From assembly GCA_001749745.1 (NCBI GenBank), contig JWTM01000553.1, forward strand, positions 1 through 64,000: DNA of 64,000 bases, written 5' to 3'. The notes under the pieces were generated by a model that was given only the letters and a program-made list of their open reading frames with translations, made no database searches and was not told where the DNA came from. Origin of the DNA: Candidatus Marispirochaeta associata. GTDB taxonomy: Bacteria > Spirochaetota > Spirochaetia > JC444 > Marispirochaetaceae. This document shows, piece after piece, positions 8,849-17,000 of the stretch. Made by a program: the position numbers and the translations under genes. Numbering within the stretch: the stretch's first letter is position 1; each line of letters opens with the position of its first letter.

Positions 8849-9865
8849 ATGGGTAAATACATTCTCAAACGCCTGGGATTACTGATTCCGACCCTGCTGG
8901 GGGTCATCACCCTGGTCTTTTTTATGATCGCCCTCTCACCCGGCGATCCGGCACGGGTCATGCTCGGTGAGCGAGCGACAGCAGAGCAGTTGACACAGCT
9001 GCGGGCCGAAATGGGCCTGGACCGGCCGCTCTATCAGCAATATTTCTCCTACCTCGGGCGGATCGTACAGTTTGATCTCGGCAAGTCGATTACCACCGGC
9101 AGACCGGTGGTGGAGGAGGTCCGGGAACTTTTCCCGGCCACCATGGAACTCGCCTTCTTTGCGATGATATTCGCCTCGGTCATGGGGATCTTAATCGGGG
9201 TAATATCGGCCACCAGGCGGAATACCGCCATCGACTATGTATCGATGGTTGGAGCCCTCTTCGGGGTTTCCATGCCGGTCTTCTGGCTCGGTCTGGTCTT
9301 GATTATGATTTTCTCGGTCTTCTTCGATCTTTTGCCGACCGGCGGACGGATGAATATCCGGCTCTACATGGAGACCTTTACCAATTTCTACATCATTGAC
9401 TCGATCATCATGCTCTTCAAAACCGGTGATGCCGGCTATCTCGGGTCGGCCATCAAGCACCTGATTCTGCCCTCTATCGCCCTGGGGACTATTCCGCTGG
9501 CCATTATCGCCCGGACTACCCGCAGCTCGATGCTGGAGGTATTGAAGCAGGATTATGTGAAGACCGCCCGGGCGGCGGGTATTCCCGAACGGAAGGTAGT
9601 CTACCGCTACGCCTTGAAAAACGCCCTGCTGCCGATCATCACCGTTATCGGTATTCAATTCGGTCTGCTCCTCTCCGGAGCCATCCTGACCGAGACCATT
9701 TTCGCCTGGCCCGGCATCGGGAAATGGATCTACCACTCTATCTCCGCCCGGGATTATCCGGCCGTTCAGGGGGGGATCATCGTGATCTCCACGGTGTTCG
9801 TGCTGATCAACCTGCTGGTGGATATTCTCTACTCGGTAGTCAATCCTAAAGTACGCTTGAAGTAG
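8849..9865 (+). CDS. Peptide ABC transporter permease (DppB family)
   Basis: Inner-membrane permease of a peptide importer, 338 residues, six predicted helices. The family start is clear (YILKRLGLLIPTLLGV, then LSPGDPARVML and a GLDRPLYQQY segment), and the EAA-type loop contacting the ATPases is seen around VKTARAAGIPERKVVYRYALKNALLP. It follows the hairpin region and starts the permease-ATPase part of the operon; the partner DppC-like subunit begins 10 bases after its stop. SD GGGAACTGAAC is weak. Confidence 0.94.
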   Translation: MGKYILKRLGLLIPTLLGVITLVFFMIALSPGDPARVMLGERATAEQLTQLRAEMGLDRPLYQQYFSYLGRIVQFDLGKSITTGRPVVEEVRELFPATMELAFFAMIFASVMGILIGVISATRRNTAIDYVSMVGALFGVSMPVFWLGLVLIMIFSVFFDLLPTGGRMNIRLYMETFTNFYIIDSIIMLFKTGDAGYLGSAIKHLILPSIALGTIPLAIIARTTRSSMLEVLKQDYVKTARAAGIPERKVVYRYALKNALLPIITVIGIQFGLLLSGAILTETIFAWPGIGKWIYHSISARDYPAVQGGIIVISTVFVLINLLVDILYSVVNPKVRLK

Positions 9866-9875
9866 GTAAGCATCG

Positions 9876-10766
9876 ATGAGTGATACAGTTTCATCCACAG
9901 CCAATATACAGGAAGTAAAGGATCCGACTCCCTTTCAGGAAGCGGTTCATAATCTGCGGCAAAACCGCGCCGCCGTTGCGGGGCTGGTGATTATCGCAAT
10001 CTTCCTTATCGTAGGACTATTTGCGCCGGTGATTGCGCCGCACGATCCCTTCGAACAGACCATATCCGACCGCAAGCTGCCCCCCTTTAGCTCCGGCTAT
10101 CTTCTGGGTACCGACGACCTCGGCCGGGATATGCTGAGCCGGCTCATCTACGGCGCCCGGATCTCGATGGTTATCGGCGTCGTTTCGGTGGGTATCGCCA
10201 TGGCCTTCGGCCTCTTGATCGGCGTTACCGCCGGCTACATCGGCGGCGTCTACGACAAGATCGTGATGCGCCTGATCGACATAATGCTCGCCTTTCCCTA
10301 CATTCTCTTGACGATCGTTATCGTGGCGGTGCTCGGACCCAACCTGTTGAATGCGATGATCGCCATCGGCATCAGTCAGGTTCCGCGCTACGCCCGGCTG
10401 GTCCGCGCCTCGGTGCTGGCCGAGAAAGAGAACGACTACGTGACTGCCGAACGCTCACTGGGTGCTTCTCCCGTGTCCCTGATGTTTATCTCGATTCTGC
10501 CCAACTGTCTGGCGCCGGTTTCGGTGCAGGCTACCTTAGGGGTAGGCGAGGCGATCTTGAGTTCGGCGGCCCTCTCCTTTCTTGGACTCGGCGCACAGCC
10601 GCCGACGCCTGAGTGGGGCCTGATGATCGCGAGCTCGCGGGAGTTTATCACCAACGCCTGGTGGATCGTCACCTTTCCCGGTCTGGCCACCCTCTTGGCG
10701 GTGCTGGGATTCAACCTCTTCGGCGATGGTCTCCGGGATATCCTCGACCCGAAACTCCGGGATTAG
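9876..10766 (+). CDS. Peptide ABC transporter permease (DppC family)
   Basis: Second inner-membrane permease, 296 residues. It has a cytosolic N-terminal tail (about 30 residues), then the family pattern NRAAVAGLVIIAIFLIVGL, the periplasmic HDPFEQTISDRKLPP, and GTDDLGRDMLSRLIYGAR. The EAA loop is around YVTAERSLGASPVSLMF. It probably pairs with the DppB-like subunit to form the translocation channel. It lies 10 bases after dppB and 12 bases before the first ATPase gene. Confidence 0.94.
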   Translation: MSDTVSSTANIQEVKDPTPFQEAVHNLRQNRAAVAGLVIIAIFLIVGLFAPVIAPHDPFEQTISDRKLPPFSSGYLLGTDDLGRDMLSRLIYGARISMVIGVVSVGIAMAFGLLIGVTAGYIGGVYDKIVMRLIDIMLAFPYILLTIVIVAVLGPNLLNAMIAIGISQVPRYARLVRASVLAEKENDYVTAERSLGASPVSLMFISILPNCLAPVSVQATLGVGEAILSSAALSFLGLGAQPPTPEWGLMIASSREFITNAWWIVTFPGLATLLAVLGFNLFGDGLRDILDPKLRD

Positions 10767-10778
10767 GGAAGATACACG

Positions 10779-11804
10779 ATGACAACAGAAAAGGAAACTA
10801 TGACGCAAACAGATGCGATGATTGCCATAAAGAACCTGTCGGTCAATTTCTACGTCCAGCGGGGCGTGGTGAAGGCCGTCCGGGATCTCTCCTTCTCTAT
10901 CAAGAAGGGGCAGACCCTGGCCCTGGTTGGGGAGTCGGGCTGCGGTAAGTCGGTTACCGCCCACTCGATCAATCAGCTGGTGCCGATGCCTCCCGGGAAG
11001 ATAGAATCCGGGGAGATCCTCTTTCAAGGGCGGGATCTCTTGACCTTGAGCGAGAAGGAGATGCAGCAGGTCCGGGGCGAGCGAATCTCGATGATCTTTC
11101 AGGAGCCCATGACCAGCCTCAATCCGGTCTTTACCGTGGGCAGGCAGATCGCCGATGTTTTTCTGACCCACCACGATATCAGCGAAAAGGAGGCCTGGAA
11201 GCGGGCGGTGGATCTCCTCAATCTGGTAAAGATTCCGAGCCCCGAGAAGCGGGCCGAGAGCTACCCCCATCAGCTCTCCGGCGGGATGCGCCAGCGGGCG
11301 ATGATCGCCATGGCCCTGGCCAGCCCCGAACCGGGGCTGATGATCGCCGACGAACCGACCACCGCCCTGGACGTGACCATTCAGGCGCAGATCCTGGAGC
11401 TGATGGTCTCCCTTCAGGAGCGGATAGGCATGTCCCTGCTCCTGATAACCCACGACATGGGAGTTGTGGCCGAGACGGCCGATCATGTGGTCGTGATGTA
11501 CGCCGGACGAAAGGTGGAGGAGGCCGACGTCTACTCCCTCTTCCGGGAACCGAGCCATCCCTACACCTTGGGCCTTCTCAACTCCCTCCCGTCGAATGAG
11601 AAGTACCGCGGGGCCGATCGTCTCGAGGCGATTCCGGGTACGGTGCCCGATCTCCTCTCCCTCGGCGACGGCTGCCCCTTTATGAACCGCTGTAAGTTCG
11701 CCACTGATGTGTGCGGGCAAGGATTTCCCGAGGAGAGCCGCATCGACGAGAACCATTCGGCCTGGTGTCACAACCTGGCCGCCGTGAAAGGAGCATCTAA
11801 GTGA
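10779..11804 (+). CDS. Peptide ABC transporter ATPase (DppD family)
   Basis: ATP-binding subunit on the cytoplasmic face of the importer. Walker A GESGCGKSV, signature LSGGMRQR and Walker B LMIADEPTTALD are intact, and the H-loop is ITHDMG. The C-terminal oligopeptide-transporter extension has a Cys-containing motif (GCPFMNRCKFATDVC), which in related ATPases can hold an Fe-S cluster. Start at 10779 (upstream GGGAAG); ATG 10800 (after AAGGAAA) is an alternative that would remove seven residues. Its stop overlaps the next gene by 4 bases. Confidence 0.94.
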   Translation: MTTEKETMTQTDAMIAIKNLSVNFYVQRGVVKAVRDLSFSIKKGQTLALVGESGCGKSVTAHSINQLVPMPPGKIESGEILFQGRDLLTLSEKEMQQVRGERISMIFQEPMTSLNPVFTVGRQIADVFLTHHDISEKEAWKRAVDLLNLVKIPSPEKRAESYPHQLSGGMRQRAMIAMALASPEPGLMIADEPTTALDVTIQAQILELMVSLQERIGMSLLLITHDMGVVAETADHVVVMYAGRKVEEADVYSLFREPSHPYTLGLLNSLPSNEKYRGADRLEAIPGTVPDLLSLGDGCPFMNRCKFATDVCGQGFPEESRIDENHSAWCHNLAAVKGASK

Positions 11805-12775
11805 GTTCTTCCGACATCGTTATGAGCGCTAAGGAGCTCCATACCGTATTCGAAGTCAAGAGCCAGCATCAGGAGAAGGCCCTGCTCAGGGCGGTGAACG
11901 ACGTTAGTCTCGAGATTCGCGAAGGCGAGATTCTGGGGGTGGTAGGGGAGTCCGGCTGCGGTAAATCAACCCTGGGACGTACTATCCTGCGCCTGGAGGA
12001 GAAGCACGCCGGCGATGTGCGCTACCGCGGTACCGATATCTATGCCCTTCATCAGAAGGAGCTCAAGGACTACCGCCGCAAGATGCAGATGATCTTCCAG
12101 GATCCATCATCATCCCTCAATCCCCGGAAAAAGGTGATCTCTCTTCTTTCTCAGCCCTACAAGATTCATAAAATCGGGGATAAGGCGGAGATTCAGGAAC
12201 GGGTCGAGGCGCTGATGAGCGAAGTGGGCTTAAATCCCCGCTATCAGCGACGCTTTCCCCACCAGTTCTCCGGAGGACAGCGGCAGCGGATCGGGATTGC
12301 CCGGGCCTTGGCCCTCAATCCGGAGTTTATCGTTTGCGATGAGGCGGTCAGTGCGCTGGATGTCTCAGTCCAGGCCCAGATTCTCAATCTGCTTCTCGAT
12401 CTGCAGCAGAAGCACAGCCTTACCTATATGTTCATCTCCCATGACCTCTCGGTCGTCGAGTTTATCGCCTCCAGGATTATGGTGATGTATCTGGGCAAGG
12501 TGGTGGAACTGGCGGATAAGGCGGAGCTGATGAAGAATCCGCTGCATCCCTATACGAAAGCCCTCTTTTCGGCCTACCCGGTCAATGATCCGGCAAAACG
12601 GGGGGAACGCAAGCGGGTCGTGATGGGGGACGTTCCCTCGCCGATCAATCCCCCCTCGGGCTGTCATTTTCATCCCCGCTGTCCTTTCAAGATGGACATC
12701 TGTACCCGGGAGTACCCCAAAACAATCGAGGCCGCTCCCGGCCATACGGTCGCCTGTCACCTCTTTAACAAGTAA
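11801..12775 (+). CDS. Peptide ABC transporter ATPase (DppF family)
   Basis: Second ATP-binding subunit, 324 residues, GTG start with AAAGGAG upstream and a 4-base overlap with the first ATPase gene. Motifs: Walker A GESGCGKST, Q-loop MIFQDPSSSLNPRK, signature FSGGQRQR, Walker B FIVCDEAVSALD, H-loop ISHDLS, and the C-terminal HFHPRCPFKMDIC motif typical of DppF/OppF. It probably forms the ATPase heterodimer with the preceding gene product. It is the last gene of the operon; a strong hairpin follows. Confidence 0.94.
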   Translation: MSSSDIVMSAKELHTVFEVKSQHQEKALLRAVNDVSLEIREGEILGVVGESGCGKSTLGRTILRLEEKHAGDVRYRGTDIYALHQKELKDYRRKMQMIFQDPSSSLNPRKKVISLLSQPYKIHKIGDKAEIQERVEALMSEVGLNPRYQRRFPHQFSGGQRQRIGIARALALNPEFIVCDEAVSALDVSVQAQILNLLLDLQQKHSLTYMFISHDLSVVEFIASRIMVMYLGKVVELADKAELMKNPLHPYTKALFSAYPVNDPAKRGERKRVVMGDVPSPINPPSGCHFHPRCPFKMDICTREYPKTIEAAPGHTVACHLFNK

Positions 12776-12789
12776 GTCTGCGAAATATC

Positions 12790-12819
12790 GGGCCCCGGAG
12801 AACGGGGCCCTTTGCTTCT
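12790..12819 (+). terminator. Intrinsic terminator after the peptide operon
   Basis: Stem GGGCCCCG (12790-12797) with CGGGGCCC (12803-12810), loop GAGAA, then TTTGCTTCT. It lies between convergent genes and may serve both strands, although the T tract favours the plus strand. Confidence 0.75.
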
Positions 12820-13369
12820 ACTTCATGAATTTCCCGACGAAGGGTGATGTCTCGCCTCGGCGCAGGAAGTGACCCGAAGGGCCCTCACCCAAGAATTCCG
12901 AGAACCAGGACTCGTGCTCGATCTCTTCGTTCAGGATAGCCAGGGCCAGATCGTAGGTGCGGTGGTCTTTGCCGGCGGTGATGTTGCAGATGTGGGTGTA
13001 GCCGCGGACGGCGCAGCGCTCAGCCTCGACCAGCACCTTCAGAATCTCAATTGCGTTATCGGGCTTCGCGGGTAAGGATGCCGGCGGACAGGCGGATATA
13101 TCGTGAAACTGCTTCATATCTCCCGGTAGTTCACCGCCCAGCTCATAGATACGAGGGACCAGGGCTTCGAAATGGTTGCGGTCTTCGATACGGGCGGTTT
13201 CGGCGATCTCCTTCAAGCCTTCGCCCTCCAGGCCGATCAGATTGACCCGTAAAATCGTGTAGTAATAAAAGGTTGTCAGTTCCGCCGATGCATTCTTTAC
13301 CAACAGTTTGATCAGTTCGTCGAGATTGACTCCCGCTTTCTCGACCATCTCTCGTGCGACTCGTGCCAT
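12818..13369 (-). CDS. Dps-like thioferritin (DPSL)
   Basis: Ferritin-like four-helix protein of 183 residues resembling the DPSL/thioferritin group, which uses peroxide to oxidise iron and shields DNA. Iron-ligand type motifs occur in order: SAELTTFYYYT, IEDRNHFEALV, EAERCAVRGY and NEEIEHESWF. A Cys in ISACPPASLP and two more in EAERCAVRGYTHIC match the paired cysteines that set thioferritins apart from classical Dps. SD AAGGAGG lies before the ATG. Upstream are a palindrome and an operator-like sequence also found before perR, so peroxide control is likely. A rubrerythrin-like role is the main alternative. Confidence 0.82.
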   Translation of the reverse strand: MARVAREMVEKAGVNLDELIKLLVKNASAELTTFYYYTILRVNLIGLEGEGLKEIAETARIEDRNHFEALVPRIYELGGELPGDMKQFHDISACPPASLPAKPDNAIEILKVLVEAERCAVRGYTHICNITAGKDHRTYDLALAILNEEIEHESWFSEFLGEGPSGHFLRRGETSPFVGKFMK

Positions 13370-13396
13370 AGTATGGCCTCCTTGGAAATGAGTATG

Positions 13397-13415
13397 TTTG
13401 TGACAACGTCACAAA
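13397..13415 (-). promoter_or_regulatory. Perfect palindrome in the thioferritin leader
   Basis: TTTGTGAC / GTCACAAA around AAC, a perfect 8-3-8 inverted repeat between the PerR-like box and the thioferritin start. The half-site resembles TGTGA of CRP/FNR-type regulators, but the spacing is one base shorter than the CRP consensus. It could be an operator or an mRNA hairpin. Confidence 0.5.
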
Positions 13416-13418
13416 TAG

Positions 13419-13436
13419 GAATCGGAACGATTCTTA
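13419..13436 (-). promoter_or_regulatory. PerR-box-like operator upstream of thioferritin
   Basis: GAATCGGAACGATTC is a 15-bp inverted repeat (arms GAATCG / CGATTC, or 7-1-7 with one mismatch) followed by TTA. It matches 15 of 18 bases of a site in the perR promoter (13883-13900). A further partial copy (CGTTCGATTC on the plus strand) lies at about 13451-13460. Assignment to PerR rests on position and sharing. Confidence 0.55.
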
Positions 13437-13465
13437 ATTTAAGAGAAAAGCGTTCGATTCTCTAT

Positions 13466-13861
13466 TTAACCTCTGCTGCAGCGTTCGCAAATGCCAAAAA
13501 ACTCGATTCGGTGTCGCACGGCGGTGAAGGGCGTGGCTGAGTTGACCCGTTCATTGAGGGTCGGATCAATCTCCAGCTCTAAATCGGTAATCGAACCGCA
13601 CTCTTCGCAGACGAAATGATAATGCGGCCCAATGTTGGCATCGAAACGATCGAATGTGCTGCCGAAATCTATCTTCTTGATATAACCCTGATCAATCAGG
13701 ATAGTCAGATTCCGGTAGACCGTTCCCATGCTTAAATTGGGGAACTCCTCCTTCAGCTGATTGAAGATCCAGTCGGCGGTTGGATGAATCCCGGTGCTTT
13801 GCAGCAGTTCCAGAATTCGGTCGCGCTGCCTGCTCCGATTATAACGCTTATTCTCGCTGAT
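13466..13861 (-). CDS. perR: Peroxide-responsive repressor PerR, apparent ATC start
   Basis: Fur-family metalloregulator of 131 residues. The winged helix contains HPTADWIFNQLKEEFPNLSMG and TVYRNL. Ligand residues line up with Bacillus PerR: His of HPTAD, Asp of DRFD, the HYH pair, and Asp (not Glu) in CGSITD, the position that separates PerR from Fur. Structural zinc CxxC pairs are CEEC and CERC. No ATG, GTG, TTG or CTG lies in frame between the upstream stop and the winged helix. ATC at 13861 has AGAAGGA 9 bases upstream and would give (M)SENKRYNRSRQRDRIL, a natural PerR start. The ATG at 13729 would remove the DNA-binding domain. A frameshift or base error is the alternative. Confidence 0.85.
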   Translation of the reverse strand: MSENKRYNRSRQRDRILELLQSTGIHPTADWIFNQLKEEFPNLSMGTVYRNLTILIDQGYIKKIDFGSTFDRFDANIGPHYHFVCEECGSITDLELEIDPTLNERVNSATPFTAVRHRIEFFGICERCSRG

Positions 13862-13882
13862 GGCTGTACATCCTTCTGTTAA

Positions 13883-13900
13883 AATTCGGAACGGTTCTTA
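13883..13900 (-). promoter_or_regulatory. perR: PerR-box-like operator upstream of perR
   Basis: AATTCGGAACGGTTCTTA, 15 of 18 bases identical to the site before the thioferritin gene, just upstream of the perR ribosome site. This suggests autoregulation. The palindrome is less perfect than in the other copy. Confidence 0.5.
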
Positions 13901-14008
13901 TTTTATCACGGTCTTTCCTATCTGTCAAACATGAATATACAGACAAAATCATCATTGCTAAATCTAGGGATCGGGAATACCATGGTAATATAAAAAGTGG
14001 AGGCCCAT

Positions 14009-17000
14009 ATGGAACCGATCAGACCGAGCCGATCCTTCGGTATCTGTCTGGGAGCGGCCAACCTCAACCTTGTAGAGCTTACCGAAAGCGTTCCCGGGAA
14101 GATCGAACTAAGTGGACATCAAACCATACCCCATAGCGGTAATCCGATCCGACATCTCAAGCATATACTTACCGAGCAGCATATCGACGGGTCGCTCCTG
14201 GGGACTACGGGACGTAAGTATCGTGAACTCCTGAATCTCCCGTCTATCATCGAACCTGAGGCGACCGAGTATGCGTACGCTTGGATAAGCTCCGGGGAGC
14301 GGAAACACGATGTGATAGTATCCGCCGGCGCTGAGACATTTATGGCCTATACCCTGGACAGCCGTAGTCGTATTTCAGGTATCATTTCCGGCAATAAGTG
14401 CGCCTCCGGTACGGGTGAGTTCTTTCTACAGCAGATCCGTCGCATGAATATATCTCTGCAGGAAGCGTTGGAACTCGCCGGGCGCTCCGCACATCCCCAT
14501 GAACTCTCCGGACGCTGCAGTGTCTTTTGCAAATCCGACTGTACCCATGCGCTGAATAAGGGCGAATCGATTGCCGACATTGCCGCCGGTTTATCGATCA
14601 TGATCGGACGGAAAATCGAAGAGCTCCTGATAAAATCCCGGGCGCGAACTGCGCTCCTCGTGGGGGGGACCGCGATCAACCCGGTGGTTGTGAACTATCT
14701 GAAGCAGCGTTTTGAGAGGATTGACGTTCCGGATGAGGCTCTCTTCTTTGAGGCCCTCGGGGCAGGACTCTGGGCCTTGAAAAAGAAGATTCACCCAAAT
14801 AATCATGGAAAATCGAGCTTCAGGCCGGCGCCTTCCTCGTTTCGTTTTCTGCCCGGTTTAAACGACTACCGAAACCGGGTCAGTTTTAAGGAGTGTCCCT
14901 ATGACAGCTATCGAGAGGGGGACAACTGCCTGCTTGGACTGGATGTGGGTTCGACTACTACCAAAGCAATCCTTATGCGTCGACGGGATAATCAGGTTCT
15001 GACCTCTGCCTACCTACGGACGAATGGGAATCCGGTTAACGCCTCCCGGGAGTGTTATGCATCCCTGCTTGCCCAACTCGATGGACGCGATCCAAGGATT
15101 TCCGGAATCGGCATCACCGGCAGCGGCCGCTATATCGCCGCCCTGCATGCCGGGACGGAAGGGATTATCAACGAAATAATAGCCCATGCCAAGGCGGCGG
15201 CCTTCTATGATCCCGAAGTAGACACAATCTATGAGATAGGAGGGCAGGATGCCAAGTATACCTATCTCAATAACGGCGTCCCTTCCGATTACGCCATGAA
15301 CGAAGCCTGCTCGGCCGGAACCGGAAGTTTTCTGGAGGAGAGCGCTTTCGAGTCCCTGGGGATCAGGATGGAGGAAATAGCCGGAATCGCCCTGAAGGCG
15401 GAATGGGCGCCGAATTTCTCGGACCAGTGCGCCGCGTTCATCTCTTCGGACATCCACACCGCCCTGCAGGAGGGGATCGGTCGGGATGAGGTGATCGCAG
15501 GACTGGTCTATTCAATCTGTCAGAATTATTTAAACCGGGTCAAAGGCTCCCGACAGACGGGAAACAAGGTATTCATGCAGGGCGGCGTCTGTTACAACCG
15601 GGCGGTCCCGCTGGCGATGGCGGCCTTGATGGATAAGGAGATTATCGTCCCGCCGGAACCGGGGCTGATGGGCGCCTTCGGAGTAGCCCTTGAGTTGTCG
15701 GATTTGCTGAGAAGAGGAGTGTTTGAAGAATCAAGCTATACCCTCTCCGATTTGGCGGGGCGCGAGGTCCAATACGGAAGAACATTCGTCTGTGCCGGGA
15801 AACCTGAGGATTGTGACCGACGGTGTACGATCAATATGATCCATGTCGCGGGAAAAAAGATCCCCTTCGGCGGTGCCTGCAACAAATACTACAATCTTAT
15901 GCGCCATGTAAGCTTCGATACCCGTGAATTGAACCATGTTGAACGCCGCATCGAGCTGCTCTTTGAGCACGGCCGATTATCACCGACATCACCCGCGCCG
16001 CATGCCCCGAGGCTGGGAATCAACCGCTCCTTTCACACCTACACCCTGTTCCCTTTCTACAGCACCTTTTTCACGGAGCTCGGCTGTGAAGTGATTCTGC
16101 CGGAGACCCCGCAAGCCTCCGGTATGGATAAGGGCATGACCAGTTTTTGTCTGGCTGCGAAACTCTCGCTGGGATTTGCCGAAGAGTTGATTGCCCGCGA
16201 GCCGGATTATCTCTTCATGCCCCAAATCAAGGAGATGCATGTATCGGATGAGGATGATTACCGCATCGAATATCAGACCACCTGCATGTTTCTGCAGGGA
16301 GAGCCGTGGTATATAAAAGCTACTCATCTCCGGCAAGCCGCGTCCGCCCCCAAACTGATAGCGCCGGTGCTGAACCTAATGCACGGCTTTGATGCGGAGG
16401 ATGAGAAATTCGTCACTATCGCCGAAGAGTTGGGGTTCAGTGCGAAAGCGGGTGAGGAAGCGCATCGGAAGGCGTACAACCGTCAGCTCGAGTTTATTCA
16501 AGCGAAGAAGGCGGCGGGTAGAATAATCCTCGCCGACCTTGAGCGCAATCCGGATCGCTTTGCGGTCGTCCTGTTCGGCAGACCATATAACGCTTTTGCG
16601 GGAGAAGCGAACAAAGGATTGCCGCATAAGTTTGCGTCCCGCGGGATAGAGATTATCCCCTTCGATTTTCTGCCCTATCAGGATGAGCCCAACTTCCGGG
16701 AAACCTACTGGGAGATGGGTCAGAAGATAATAAAGGCGGCCCGAATAGTAGAGCGGCATCCGCAGCTCTATGCCTGCTATCTGACCAATTTTCTCTGTGC
16801 GGTCGATTCGATGATGATCACCCATTTTCGGGATCTCATGGGCCGCAAACCCTCGCTTACCATCGAGGTTGATACCCACACCGCCGACGCTGGGGTTAAC
16901 ACCCGGGTCGAGGCCTTTCTCGATATTATCAAGAACTACCGCCGTCGGAGAGTAGAGAGCATCAAGCGGGCTCCTTTCCGGCCGGCCGGCCTGCAGATTC

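Noticed and set aside
10536..11771. Long open frame on the minus strand opposite the peptide transporter ATPase genes
   Set aside because: It is antisense to two clearly conserved ABC ATPases, has low-complexity His/Gly/Leu-rich translation and no recognisable domain; a by-product of GC-rich codon use.
13397..13415. A CRP-binding site
   Set aside because: The palindrome has TGTGA half-sites but their spacing is 5 bases rather than the 6 of the CRP consensus, and no cAMP-linked genes are nearby. Kept only as an unassigned palindrome.
13466..13729. Short Fur-like protein starting at the ATG at 13729
   Set aside because: This would begin in the middle of the winged helix. The frame continues upstream through a complete PerR DNA-binding domain to an ATC with a well-placed ribosome site.
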